Source: Marinirhabdus sp963799365
GTDB taxonomy: Bacteria > Bacteroidota > Bacteroidia > Flavobacteriales > Flavobacteriaceae
Assembly (NCBI GenBank): GCA_963799365.1
Contig: CAWCWV010000017.1
Span: 62,001-126,000 of the forward strand
Length of the DNA stretch: 64,000 bases
Direction: 5' to 3'
Shown here: piece after piece, positions 19,245 to 28,634 of the stretch
Numbering within the stretch: the first letter of the stretch is position 1
Layout: each line of letters starts with the position of its first letter
Notes under the pieces: generated by a model
The model's input: the letters and a program-made list of their open reading frames with translations, nothing else
Databases searched by the model: none
Told to the model about the DNA's origin: nothing
Position numbers and translations under genes: made by a program

Positions 19245-19322
19245 ATGTCCTTAATTTTATATCTAAAAATCGGTAGAAGGAATTAATCTTAAATTTTCAC
19301 ATAATTATTCCTTCGAATGGCA

Positions 19323-19330
19323 CAAATATA
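19323..19330 (-). promoter_or_regulatory. -7 promoter box for the giant adhesin
   Basis: The minus strand reads TATATTTG, a match to the Bacteroidota -7 consensus TAnnTTTG, about 79 bp before the adhesin start. No clear TTG at the -33 position was found, so the call rests on the -7 box alone. Confidence 0.5.
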
Positions 19331-19774
19331 TACTATGATTTGTGTATAATTCTTACACAGTATTAGGTTTTAGCTTAACTGTTGATTATACTCGATAAAG
19401 TACACGATTTGGGTGTAATTTATTGTTTTTTTTGTAAGAACAACATATACGTATATATACGTATGTCACTATTTTATTGGGCTAACAGAACTATTTTTTG
19501 TAGGAATACATAAATTTTTCTTCACAAAAAAAATAGACCAAACAGTTACGTAATTTGTCATTTTTTGGTTTTAATAATATGTTAATTTCCTACTAAAATC
19601 TTTTAAATTAAAATATCATTTTCGCTCGGTGCACTTTTGTAATTAAAAGAGAACATTTATTTTTAATTTTGAGTACTTCAAATAAATATGAATTATATCA
19701 TTAATAATCTACATTATTAATTTTCCACCTATTTAGTTTCAGAAAAAATACTATCATATCCATCAAACTCATAG

Positions 19775-19782
19775 TATATTTG
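19775..19782 (+). promoter_or_regulatory. -7 promoter box for prfC
   Basis: TATATTTG matches TAnnTTTG and ends 18 bp before the ATG at 19801. It overlaps the TTG at 19780 that could otherwise be taken as a start, which argues for the downstream ATG and a very short leader. No -33 TTG is visible at the usual spacing. Confidence 0.45.
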
Positions 19783-19800
19783 CTGTTTCAAAATAATTCT

Positions 19801-21411
19801 ATGCTTCAAAAAGAAATAAATAGACGTAAAACCTTCGGCATTATATCTCACCCAGATGCAGGTAAAACGACATTGACTGAAAAATTATTACTTTTTGGGG
19901 GTGCCATTCAAGAAGCAGGAGCCGTTAAAAGCAATAAAATTAAGAAAGGGGCTACCAGCGATTTTATGGAAATTGAACGCCAACGAGGAATTTCGGTAGC
20001 AACTTCGGTATTAGCCTTTGAATATGATGGTACTAAAATAAATATTCTGGATACACCAGGGCACAAGGATTTTGCTGAAGACACTTTTAGAACACTCACT
20101 GCAGTAGATAGTGTGATTGTAGTAATAGACGTAGCCAAAGGTGTAGAAGAACAAACCGAAAAACTAGTTGAAGTTTGTCGCATGCGAAATATTCCAATAA
20201 TTGTCTTTATAAATAAAATGGACCGCGAAGGAAAAGATACTTTTGGATTACTGGATGAAATTGAACAGAAACTAAAATTGCGCGTTACTCCCCTCTCCTT
20301 CCCTATTGGGATGGGCTACGACTTTAAAGGTATTTATAATATCTGGGAGAAAAATGTGAATCTCTTTAGTGGGGATAGCCGCAAGAATATTGAAGAAACC
20401 ATAGAAATTGAAGATATATCCAATCCTGAATTAGATAAACTTATCGGGCCAAAAGCGGCAACTACGCTGCGGGAAGAATTAGAACTGGTCTACGAGGTAT
20501 ATCCGGATTTTAACCGTCAGGAATATCTTGATGGTTTACTACAACCCGTATTTTTTGGTTCTGCACTAAACAATTTCGGAGTGCGTGAATTATTGGATTG
20601 TTTTGTGGAAATCGCTCCAAAACCAAGACCTAAAGAAAGTGACACCCGCTTGGTAAAACCAGAAGAAAAAGAATTCTCTGGCTTTGTATTTAAGATCCAT
20701 GCGAATATGGACCCAAAACACCGAGACAGATTAGCCTTTGTGAAGATAGTCTCGGGTACCTTTGAAAGAAACACGCCGTATCTTCATGTAAGAAATGGTA
20801 AAAAGCTAAAATTTTCTAGCCCTAACGCCTTCTTTGCTGAAAAGAAACAAATAGTAGATATTTCTTATCCTGGTGATATCGTAGGATTACACGACACTGG
20901 AAACTTTAAAATTGGGGATACGCTAACCGAAGGGGAAGAGATGCAATACAAAGGAATTCCTAGTTTTTCACCAGAACATTTCAAATACATTAACAACGCT
21001 GATCCTTTGAAAAGCAAACAGCTTGAAAAAGGGGTAGATCAATTAATGGACGAAGGTGTTGCACAACTATTCACCCTAGAGCTGAATGGCCGTAAAGTAA
21101 TAGGTACCGTAGGAGCCCTTCAATTTGAGGTAATACAGTATAGATTGGAACATGAATATGGTGCAAAATGCCTTTACGAAAATTTAAACGTTCACAAAGC
21201 GTGTTGGGTACAGGCAAAAGATCCTAAGAGTGCAGAATTTGCCGATTTCAAAAGGGTAAAATCTAAGTTTCTTGCCAAAGACAAACGAGGGCAGCTGGTT
21301 TTCTTTGCAGACAGTGCTTTTACTTTGCAAATGACGCAAAGTAAGTATCCGAATATTAAATTTCACTTTGTGAGTGAATTTGATGCTGCAGCTACTTTCA
21401 AAACCCACTAA
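19801..21411 (+). CDS. prfC: peptide chain release factor 3
   Basis: Translational GTPase that recycles RF1/RF2 from the ribosome after peptide release. Motifs seen: G1 SHPDAGKTTLTEKLL, G2 region RQRGISVATSV, G3 DTPGHKDF, G4 NKMDREG, then RF3-type domains II and III. An upstream TTG (19780) keeps the frame open, but it lies inside the likely -7 box; the ATG at 19801 (MLQKEINRRKTFG, 536 aa) fits RF3 length and is preferred. It is the only long intact plus-strand gene in the left half and is transcribed away from the adhesin. Confidence 0.93.
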   Translation: MLQKEINRRKTFGIISHPDAGKTTLTEKLLLFGGAIQEAGAVKSNKIKKGATSDFMEIERQRGISVATSVLAFEYDGTKINILDTPGHKDFAEDTFRTLTAVDSVIVVIDVAKGVEEQTEKLVEVCRMRNIPIIVFINKMDREGKDTFGLLDEIEQKLKLRVTPLSFPIGMGYDFKGIYNIWEKNVNLFSGDSRKNIEETIEIEDISNPELDKLIGPKAATTLREELELVYEVYPDFNRQEYLDGLLQPVFFGSALNNFGVRELLDCFVEIAPKPRPKESDTRLVKPEEKEFSGFVFKIHANMDPKHRDRLAFVKIVSGTFERNTPYLHVRNGKKLKFSSPNAFFAEKKQIVDISYPGDIVGLHDTGNFKIGDTLTEGEEMQYKGIPSFSPEHFKYINNADPLKSKQLEKGVDQLMDEGVAQLFTLELNGRKVIGTVGALQFEVIQYRLEHEYGAKCLYENLNVHKACWVQAKDPKSAEFADFKRVKSKFLAKDKRGQLVFFADSAFTLQMTQSKYPNIKFHFVSEFDAAATFKTH

Positions 21412-21435
21412 AAAAATACTAACGGACTGTTTACT

Positions 21436-22140
21436 TTACAAGTATATTGCTTGGATATCCAATCTATCACCGTTTCCAAATTTTACCCCAAAAGAAGCAT
21501 CAGCAGTTAAATCTCCACCAAATACGGCGCCCTGTAAATGAACACTATACCTGCCTGGCTCTAAAGCAATAGTCATAGACCGAGAATTGTATATAAAACC
21601 AGTTGCAGTGTCACAATTAATGTTGGTATAAACCACACTTGTCATTCCATACGATTTTGAGGTATTTGCCGTAGTTCCATTTCCTAGATAAAAATAGTTA
21701 TGTGCTACTTTGGCTCTCCCATCATCAATTTTTGCAGTACCGTCGAAACTTTCAAAATCTAAAGCTACATAATAAGTTATTACAACTAAGGCTCGTTGTG
21801 ACAATGTAAAATTTTTCTGATAAAGCTCTGCCGAATTAAGACCAGAATTAGCTGTGGTACGAACTGTTATGGGCGATGGTATATTTGAGTCTGATGAAAT
21901 TTCTCCTGAAGGCATTCCCAAACCTAAATTCCCCTCGCTATCTGCAACAACATTGTAGCTTGAACTCCCACCTAAATTATTAGCATTATTGGTATTGTTT
22001 AAGCCTTCCACACGTAAAGTGCTACCACTTCCTGCAATATGAAGTGTTTCTTGTGGATTGGTGGTGCCAATTCCAACTTGTGCATTACTAACAAATATTG
22101 CTAGTACACCTAACAGACAACATGTAATAGTATTTTTCAT
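21436..22140 (-). CDS. secreted hypothetical protein with VGIGTTNP start
   Basis: 234 aa: signal peptide (1-20, ending VSNA), then QVGIGTTNPQETLHIAGSG, a Gly/Asn-rich start common in Bacteroidota surface proteins that resemble phage tail fibres. The rest is beta-rich with no recognised domain. There is no T9SS C-terminal domain and no lipobox. It follows the adhesin-head paralogue by about 45 bp and is probably co-transcribed with it. The function is unknown; a surface role is inferred from the signal peptide and its partner. Confidence 0.75.
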   Translation of the reverse strand: MKNTITCCLLGVLAIFVSNAQVGIGTTNPQETLHIAGSGSTLRVEGLNNTNNANNLGGSSSYNVVADSEGNLGLGMPSGEISSDSNIPSPITVRTTANSGLNSAELYQKNFTLSQRALVVITYYVALDFESFDGTAKIDDGRAKVAHNYFYLGNGTTANTSKSYGMTSVVYTNINCDTATGFIYNSRSMTIALEPGRYSVHLQGAVFGGDLTADASFGVKFGNGDRLDIQAIYL

Positions 22141-22185
22141 AATTATTTGTTTACTGAATTAAAGATTATAATGTGTTTAAAATAT

Positions 22186-23334
22186 TTAGTTTTGTAGTGA
22201 AGGCCCATCCGCATTACCAGAGTCGCATTCGCAGCCTGTCTCCGGACCCGATTCGAATGTAATTGTCACTGTTGATGAGTCACAAGTAAGTTCATTGGGA
22301 GGTGGTAAGCATACCGAGTACTCAAATGTAACATCGCCAGTAAATCCAACACTTGGGGTATAGCTGTAGCTTCCATCCATATTAAAAGTAAAACTCTCAC
22401 CTTCAGGAGTAGGACCGCTTACCAATGAAAAAGTTGAACCAGCTGGGATCGTATTCCCATTTACAGTTCCATTGAAAGGTACATTCATACAGCTTCTTTC
22501 AGTTTTTGGTACTGCGTATCTTTGTAGGATAAAAAATTTCCCATCTCCATGATCTACGGTTGAAGCTAATAGATCTACTCTTGTAATAACAGAACCCACG
22601 GGAGCTAAATCTTCTAAAAGGAAAATTGCAATCCCAATGGTTCCATTATTTTCAAGAACTCTTCCAGAGTTCCAATAATCTACCCCAGCTGCAGGGCGAT
22701 TAAATTGCGGACCATTTTGAGTTGCGTTATTGGAGCGTACAAACGTATCGCCCAAATATTGTTCAGCACCACCTCCAGCTGGTGTTCCATAAATGGATAT
22801 ATAATAACAGTTATTCGCATTTCTTTCAGAAATTGCAATGATACCACCATCGTTCGATGGAATTCCAGGGCTATAATAAAGTGATTGGAGTTGCGCATCG
22901 GTCGTGGAAACTGCCGCAAAATTATTACAAATGTCACGCCCGTTTGGATTGGCGACAAAGTAGTGGTTTAGGTTCTTATCTTGAAAAGACGAAAGGGCGT
23001 TTGCATTCCAGGTTGCATTTGCGCTACTATTATTTACAATGGTACCATTTTGTATAATATTATTTGGACTATGTCCGTTGGGGCCCAAGCGAGTTAATGC
23101 ATAAGAAGAGGGTGCAACAATAGATTGATATACAACGTCATCAATTGTAATTGAAGAAAGAGTAGCTGGATCATTTGGAGACGGTTGTAAATCTTCCCAC
23201 TGAAAAGTAACTCCTGTTCGGACTGAAGGTGCTTGTGTTTGATTAAAACCATTAGTGGTTTGAAACAATAAAATGAAAATTGGGAGCTTCCAAAAAATGA
23301 TACTCCACTGGATAGTAGGCAGTGCTATTTTCAT
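22186..23334 (-). CDS. stand-alone paralogue of the giant adhesin head domain
   Basis: 382 aa: signal peptide (about 1-31), a head region matching residues about 33-310 of the giant adhesin (shared blocks SVRTGVTFQWEDLQ, YALTRLGPNGHSPN, NPNGRDICNNF, VITRVDLLASTVDHGDGKFF), then one Ig-like domain (AGSTFSLVSGPTPEGESF). It ends abruptly in a Cys-containing tail, CECDSGNADGPSLQN, with no type A or B T9SS sorting domain. The duplication must therefore have been separated from the repeat and sorting regions, or the protein is held or exported in another way. Its -7 box resembles that of the giant adhesin. The function is not known. Confidence 0.85.
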   Translation of the reverse strand: MKIALPTIQWSIIFWKLPIFILLFQTTNGFNQTQAPSVRTGVTFQWEDLQPSPNDPATLSSITIDDVVYQSIVAPSSYALTRLGPNGHSPNNIIQNGTIVNNSSANATWNANALSSFQDKNLNHYFVANPNGRDICNNFAAVSTTDAQLQSLYYSPGIPSNDGGIIAISERNANNCYYISIYGTPAGGGAEQYLGDTFVRSNNATQNGPQFNRPAAGVDYWNSGRVLENNGTIGIAIFLLEDLAPVGSVITRVDLLASTVDHGDGKFFILQRYAVPKTERSCMNVPFNGTVNGNTIPAGSTFSLVSGPTPEGESFTFNMDGSYSYTPSVGFTGDVTFEYSVCLPPPNELTCDSSTVTITFESGPETGCECDSGNADGPSLQN

Positions 23335-23402
23335 AATTTCAATTTGGGGTTGCTATCACAAATAGCTAGTTAGTAGGTAACTGTAACTATTAAGATATGA
23401 GA

Positions 23403-23410
23403 CAAATATA
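23403..23410 (-). promoter_or_regulatory. -7 promoter box for the head-paralogue operon
   Basis: The minus strand reads TATATTTG (TAnnTTTG), about 69 bp before the start codon. A TTG lies 24 nt upstream, one base beyond the usual 17-23 spacing. Position and sequence are very like those at the giant adhesin (79 bp before its start). Confidence 0.5.
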
Positions 23411-23705
23411 TATTTTATAGGTATTTTCCTACATCAAAATATTTGTTTTTCGTTATAACAACCAAGAAAATCGTTCAAATACATTTTATTGAAACTTTAA
23501 AGCTTATAAATCATTGATTTTAACAGCTGGAAGTATTGAATATTTTCTTTAAACAGTTAATCTCCTCAATATCTGAGCAGTATAATTGTTTAAATAAAGA
23601 TAAAATATGGTTGAAATTAGGTAAGGAATATATAGGTGATTTGCAGCTAACCAAATTAGAGCTTCCCTTTATATTTATTTGGCGTTAGAAATTAAACGAA
23701 TAAAA

Positions 23706-23740
23706 AAAGTCTTTGAATCCAATATTGGATCAAAGACTTT
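23706..23740 (-). terminator. strong hairpin terminator behind DUF3467 gene
   Basis: AAAGTCTTTG pairs with CAAAGACTTT, and the inner ATCCAA pairs with TTGGAT, giving a 16-bp stem with one bulged base. A's precede and T's follow on both strands. It ends the rpoBC-DUF3467 transcription unit and also insulates the adhesin-related genes. Confidence 0.8.
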
Positions 23741-23775
23741 TACTTTATGCTAAAATTGTTATACTACTACAAGAC

Positions 23776-24090
23776 TTATGCTTCTCCTGTGGGCCCAAAA
23801 TTAATGGGCATTGCAGCTTGTTGGTAGTCTTTTATCTCACCATGTTGTTTCTCAAATCTTGACACATTATCATGCATTGCTTTTAGGAAACGCTTTGCAT
23901 GTTGTGGGGTTAATACAATTCTAGACTTCACTTTGCTTTTTGGCACTCCAGGCATGATGCTAACAAAATCGACCACAAATTCACTTTGTGAGTGATTGAT
24001 GATAGCAAGATTACTATAGATCCCCTGTGCAATATCTTGATCTAATTCTATATTTATCTGTCCCTGCTTTGGTTTTTTATTGTCCTCCAT
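23776..24090 (-). CDS. DUF3467 domain-containing protein
   Basis: A short cytoplasmic protein (104 aa) with QGQINIELDQDIAQGIYSNLAIINHS and FVVDFVSIMPG, the hallmark of DUF3467. The function is unknown; in Bacteroidota it commonly follows rpoC, as here. The frame is open back to 24129, but MQIVTAISLKKID is not family-like, so MEDNKKPKQGQINIE at 24090 is preferred. A terminator-like hairpin lies between it and rpoC, so it may have its own promoter. Confidence 0.88.
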   Translation of the reverse strand: MEDNKKPKQGQINIELDQDIAQGIYSNLAIINHSQSEFVVDFVSIMPGVPKSKVKSRIVLTPQHAKRFLKAMHDNVSRFEKQHGEIKDYQQAAMPINFGPTGEA

Positions 24091-24147
24091 ATCTATTTTT
24101 TTTAGTGAGATTGCTGTTACAATCTGCATTTTTATTATTTATAAAAC

Positions 24148-24176
24148 AAAATCCCGTAACGGTGTCACGGGATTTT
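24148..24176 (-). terminator. terminator behind rpoC
   Basis: A 10-bp perfect stem, AAAATCCCGT with ACGGGATTTT, around a 9-nt loop. On the minus strand it is followed by the T-rich TTTTGTTTTA. It lies about 60 bp past the rpoC stop. Confidence 0.8.
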
Positions 24177-24237
24177 AATATTAGATTTAGGTTTCGACTG
24201 CTCTCAACCAGAAATTCGGATAAAACCGAAATACTGA

Positions 24238-27200
24238 TTAATTATAGTTTACTTCCTGCTTCTCTTTTGTCATTTCTTCGAACTCTTGCTTAGAGCCTAC
24301 GATTATAGTATCATAACGTCTCATACCTGTACCGGCAGGAATTCTATGACCTACAATAACGTTTTCCTTCAATCCTTCTAAGTGATCCACTTTACCGCTT
24401 ACAGCAGCTTCGTTTAATACCTTAGTAGTTTCCTGGAACGATGCCGCAGAGATAAATGACTTGGTTTGTAACGATGCTCTCGTAATACCTTGCAGTATTG
24501 GAGTTGCTGTTGAATTTACAGCATCACGTGCTTCTACCAGAGTTTTATCGGTACGACGAAGAATAGAGTTTTCATCACGTAAATCACGTGGTGAAATAAT
24601 CTGTCCTTCTTTTAAGTTTTCAGAATCTCCAGCGTTTACAACAACCTTCATTCCGAAAATCTTATCGTTTTCTTCAATAAAGTCGTACTTGTGCGCTAAT
24701 TGGTTTTCTAAGAACGTTGTATCTCCCGGATCTACAATTCGTACTTTACGCATCATTTGTCTCACAACAACTTCAAAGTGCTTATCGTTAATCTTCACCC
24801 CTTGCAAACGGTATACTTCCTGAACTTCGTTCACTAAGTATTGTTGTACTGCAGATGGGCCTTTGATACGTAAGATATCTTCTGGTGTAATAGAACCATC
24901 AGACAATGGCATACCGGCACGAACGTAATCGTTCTCCTGCACCAAAATCTGGTTACTCAACTTCACCAAATACTTTTTGATTTCGCCAAGCTTAGATTCT
25001 ACGATAATTTCACGGTTACCACGCTTAATTTTTCCGAAAGAAACAACACCATCAATCTCACTTACTACAGCTGGATTAGAAGGGTTCCTTGCTTCAAAAA
25101 GTTCAGTAACACGTGGAAGACCTCCTGTAATATCACCCGATTTCGCAGACTTACGAGGAATCTTCACCAAGACTTTACCAATCTTAATTTTCTCCCCATC
25201 ATCCACACTTATCAAAGCGCCTACAGGTAAGTTGTAAGAACGAATTACTTCGTCTTTCTTACCAAGGATTTGAAGTGTTGGTATCTTTTTCTTATCTCTG
25301 GATTCTGTTATTACTTTTTCTTGGAAACCTGTTTGTTCATCAATTTCCACTGCAAACGTAATACCTTGTTCGATATTCTCGTACTTGATCTTACCTGCAA
25401 ATTCTGAAATAATTACACCGTTATATGGATCCCAGCTACAAACTACATCGTCTTTCTTCAGTTTTTCGCCATCTTTTACAAAAATGGTTGAACCGTAAGG
25501 GATTACGTTTGTACTTAGGGTAATTCCTGTTTTTACATCTACTAATTTCAGTTCAGAAGTACGAGAGATTACGATATCTACCGTTTTCCCTTCGTTGTCT
25601 TCACCTTTAACAGTTTTCAAGTCTTCGATTTCAGCTTTACCGTCAAATTTAACAGTAAGCTTATTTTCTTCTGAAATGTTACCTGCAATACCACCCACGT
25701 GGAAGGTACGCAATGTTAACTGTGTTCCAGGCTCTCCAATAGATTGTGCTGCAACAACACCAACAGCTTCACCTCTTTGTACCATTTTATTGGTAGCAAG
25801 GTTACGACCGTAACATTGTGAACAGACACCTTTTTTCGCTTCACAGGTTAATGCAGAACGAACTTCAACTGTTTCAATTGGTGATGCATTAATAGCTTTT
25901 GCAATTGCTTCTGTAATATGATCTCCTGAATTAACAAGTACTTCTTTTGTTAATGGATTTACAACATCATTTAATGAAGTACGACCTACGATACGAGCAC
26001 CGAGGTTCTCTACCACTTCTTCGTTCTTCTTTAATGCTGCAACCTCTATTCCTCTTAAAGTACCACAGTCTTCCGTATTAATGATCACATCTTGCGATAC
26101 ATCTACCAATCTACGTGTTAAGTAACCTGCATCCGCCGTTTTTAAAGCGGTATCTGCAAGTCCTTTACGTGCACCGTGTGTGGAAATAAAGTATTCTAAA
26201 ATTGAAAGTCCTTCCTTAAAGTTAGAAAGAATTGGGTTTTCAATAATTTCACCTCCTCCACTATTCGATTTCTTCGGCTTAGCCATTAAACCACGCATTC
26301 CTGTAAGCTGGCGAATCTGTTCTTTAGATCCACGTGCTCCAGAATCAAGCATCATATACACCGAGTTAAATCCTTGTTGGTCTTCACGAATACGCTTCAT
26401 AGACAATTCAGTCAATTCAGCATTCGTTGCTGTCCAAATATCAATTACCTGGTTGTAACGCTCATTGTTAGTAATAAGACCCATATTATAGTTTCCTACA
26501 ATAGCATCTACTTGCTGGTTTGCATTGTCAATCATTGATTGCTTCTCTGGTGGGATAATAATATCTCCTAAGCTAAATGACAATCCGCCTTCAAATGCAA
26601 ATTTATACCCAAGACCTTTAATTTCGTCTAGGAAAGCTGCTGTTACCGGTACGCTGGTTGCCGCTAAAATATCACCAATAATATCACGTAGCGACTTTTT
26701 AGTCAGTACTTGGTTAATATATCCTGCTGCTTCTGGTACTTGCTCGTTGAAAATTACACGCCCTAAAGTGGTTGTGATAATTTGCATCGTTAAGTTTCCA
26801 TTCTCGTCAAAATCTTTTGTTCTAATTCTAATTTCAGCATTCAAGTCTACTTGCTTCTCGTTGTAAGCAATAATCGCTTCTTCAGCTGAATAGAAAGTTA
26901 AGCCTTCTCCAATTACTTTTACTTCTGGAGTAGACTTTCTCAATTTGGTCATATAATAAAGACCCAATACCATATCCTGAGATGGTACCGCTACTGGGCT
27001 ACCATTTGCTGGATTCAGGATATTGTGAGATGCCAACATTAATAACTGACATTCCAAAATTGCTTCTGGGCCTAATGGAAGGTGTACTGCCATCTGGTCA
27101 CCATCGAAATCGGCGTTAAATGCCGTACATACCAATGGGTGTAACTGAATAGCTTTTCCTTCAATTAATTTAGGTTGAAACGCTTGGATACCCAGTCTGT

Positions 27201-28539
27201 GCAAAGTAGGAGCACGGTTAAGCATCACTGGGTGTCCTTTCAATACATTTTCAAGGATATCCCAAACTACTGGCTCTTTTTTGTCTATAATTTTCTTTGC
27301 AGATTTTACTGTTTTTACAATTCCTCTTTCAATTAGTTTTCTAATTACAAAAGGCTTGTAAAGCTCTGCTGCCATATCCTTAGGGATACCACATTCAAAT
27401 AATTTTAATTCTGGTCCTACAACAATTACCGAACGTGCACTATAATCCACACGCTTACCTAGTAAGTTTTGACGGAAACGTCCTTGCTTTCCTTTCAATG
27501 AATCTGAAAGTGATTTTAACGGACGGTTACTATCGGTTTTTACTGCTGAAGATTTACGTGTATTGTCAAACAAGGAATCTACAGATTCTTGCAACATACG
27601 TTTCTCATTACGTAAGATTACCTCTGGCGCTTTAATTTCCATTAAACGCTTCAAACGGTTGTTACGTATAATAACACGGCGGTATAAATCGTTCAAATCT
27701 GACGTTGCAAAACGACCTCCGTCTAGTGGCACCAACGGACGTAATTCTGGTGGAATAACTGGTACCACCTTCATAATCATCCACTCTGGGTTGTTCTCAC
27801 GGTTTTTGTTTGCATCACGTAACGCTTCTACTACCTGAAGACGCTTTAATGCTTCCGTTTTACGTTGCTTAGAGGTTTCGTTGTTTGCCTTGTGACGTAA
27901 TTCAAAAGACAAGCTGTCTAGATCGATACGTTGTAGCAATTCAATTAAACACTCGGCTCCCATTTTCGCGATAAATTTGTTTGGATCGCTATCGTCCAGG
28001 TACAAGTTCTCTTGAGGAAGACTGTCTAAAATAGTTAGGTATTCTTCTTCAGTAAGGAAGTCCATTTTTTGAACTGGATCTCCTTCTTCATTCTTTGCAA
28101 TACCAGGTTGTATTACTACGTATCTTTCGTAGTAAATAATCATATCAAGCTTCTTAGAAGGCAATCCAAGAAGATATCCAATTTTGTTTGGTAAACTTCT
28201 AAAGTACCAGATGTGCGCTACAGGAACCACCAAGTTGATGTGCCCTACACGGTCACGACGTACTTTTTTCTCAGTTACCTCTACCCCACAACGGTCACAA
28301 ACGATACCCTTATAACGGATACGCTTATATTTTCCACAGGCACATTCATAATCCTTTACAGGACCAAAAATACGCTCACAGAACAAACCGTCACGCTCTG
28401 GTTTGTGCGTACGGTAGTTAATTGTTTCTGGTTTTAATACCTCTCCACGAGACTCTGCCAAAATAGATTCTGGAGATGCCAAACCGATAGAAATTTTACT
28501 AAATTTCTTTTGTTGTTGTTCGTTATTATTTCTTGCCAT
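24238..28539 (-). CDS. rpoC: RNA polymerase subunit beta'
   Basis: 1433 aa, full length for Bacteroidota. The N-terminal zinc site CACGKYKR...CDRCGVE is near residues 66-90. The catalytic magnesium loop NADFDGDQMAVHLP is near 467. The second zinc site (CGTLRGIEV, then CEAKKGVCSQCYGRN) is near 870-960. With beta it forms the active centre of RNA polymerase. It follows rpoB by a 95-bp spacer containing overlapping inverted repeats and is followed by a terminator. No frame problems are seen. Confidence 0.98.
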   Translation of the reverse strand: MARNNNEQQQKKFSKISIGLASPESILAESRGEVLKPETINYRTHKPERDGLFCERIFGPVKDYECACGKYKRIRYKGIVCDRCGVEVTEKKVRRDRVGHINLVVPVAHIWYFRSLPNKIGYLLGLPSKKLDMIIYYERYVVIQPGIAKNEEGDPVQKMDFLTEEEYLTILDSLPQENLYLDDSDPNKFIAKMGAECLIELLQRIDLDSLSFELRHKANNETSKQRKTEALKRLQVVEALRDANKNRENNPEWMIMKVVPVIPPELRPLVPLDGGRFATSDLNDLYRRVIIRNNRLKRLMEIKAPEVILRNEKRMLQESVDSLFDNTRKSSAVKTDSNRPLKSLSDSLKGKQGRFRQNLLGKRVDYSARSVIVVGPELKLFECGIPKDMAAELYKPFVIRKLIERGIVKTVKSAKKIIDKKEPVVWDILENVLKGHPVMLNRAPTLHRLGIQAFQPKLIEGKAIQLHPLVCTAFNADFDGDQMAVHLPLGPEAILECQLLMLASHNILNPANGSPVAVPSQDMVLGLYYMTKLRKSTPEVKVIGEGLTFYSAEEAIIAYNEKQVDLNAEIRIRTKDFDENGNLTMQIITTTLGRVIFNEQVPEAAGYINQVLTKKSLRDIIGDILAATSVPVTAAFLDEIKGLGYKFAFEGGLSFSLGDIIIPPEKQSMIDNANQQVDAIVGNYNMGLITNNERYNQVIDIWTATNAELTELSMKRIREDQQGFNSVYMMLDSGARGSKEQIRQLTGMRGLMAKPKKSNSGGGEIIENPILSNFKEGLSILEYFISTHGARKGLADTALKTADAGYLTRRLVDVSQDVIINTEDCGTLRGIEVAALKKNEEVVENLGARIVGRTSLNDVVNPLTKEVLVNSGDHITEAIAKAINASPIETVEVRSALTCEAKKGVCSQCYGRNLATNKMVQRGEAVGVVAAQSIGEPGTQLTLRTFHVGGIAGNISEENKLTVKFDGKAEIEDLKTVKGEDNEGKTVDIVISRTSELKLVDVKTGITLSTNVIPYGSTIFVKDGEKLKKDDVVCSWDPYNGVIISEFAGKIKYENIEQGITFAVEIDEQTGFQEKVITESRDKKKIPTLQILGKKDEVIRSYNLPVGALISVDDGEKIKIGKVLVKIPRKSAKSGDITGGLPRVTELFEARNPSNPAVVSEIDGVVSFGKIKRGNREIIVESKLGEIKKYLVKLSNQILVQENDYVRAGMPLSDGSITPEDILRIKGPSAVQQYLVNEVQEVYRLQGVKINDKHFEVVVRQMMRKVRIVDPGDTTFLENQLAHKYDFIEENDKIFGMKVVVNAGDSENLKEGQIISPRDLRDENSILRRTDKTLVEARDAVNSTATPILQGITRASLQTKSFISAASFQETTKVLNEAAVSGKVDHLEGLKENVIVGHRIPAGTGMRRYDTIIVGSKQEFEEMTKEKQEVNYN

Positions 28540-28572
28540 AATGCTTTTATCAGTAATTCAGTAATGAGTTTT

Positions 28573-28624
28573 CAGTAATCAGTAGCAGTTTGCAGCACGA
28601 AGTGATTACTGCGTACTGCTACTG
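28573..28624 (-). repeat. interlocked inverted repeats in the rpoB-rpoC spacer
   Basis: CAGTAATCA (28573-28581) pairs with TGATTACTG (28603-28611), and AGTAGCAGT (28581-28589) pairs with ACTGCTACT (28615-28623). The order is A-B-A'-B', so both stems cannot form as simple nested hairpins; a pseudoknot or two alternative hairpins are possible. The stretch is also rich in CAGT-type short repeats common in flavobacterial spacers, so it may be simple repeat sequence. Confidence 0.6.
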
Positions 28625-28634
28625 CCAACTGTTT

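Larger units (their letters stand above)
19245..19800. other. AT-rich divergent intergenic region between adhesin and prfC
   Basis: 556 bp, very AT-rich, with no credible reading frame. It holds divergent TAnnTTTG boxes for the adhesin (19323-19330) and prfC (19775-19782) and an 18-bp perfect palindrome, ATACGTATATATACGTAT, at 19447-19464 that could be an operator. The long untranslated stretch between the palindrome and prfC shows nothing else I can name. Confidence 0.7.
23335..23775. other. intergenic region between DUF3467 gene and head-paralogue operon
   Basis: 441 bp, AT-rich, with no convincing gene. The left part carries the promoter of the head-paralogue operon; the right end carries the strong hairpin terminator at 23706-23740. 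I see nothing in between. Confidence 0.6.

Noticed and set aside
19780..19800. TTG start for prfC adding seven residues
   Set aside because: The TTG lies within the probable -7 promoter box, and the ATG at 19801 gives the usual RF3 N-terminus.
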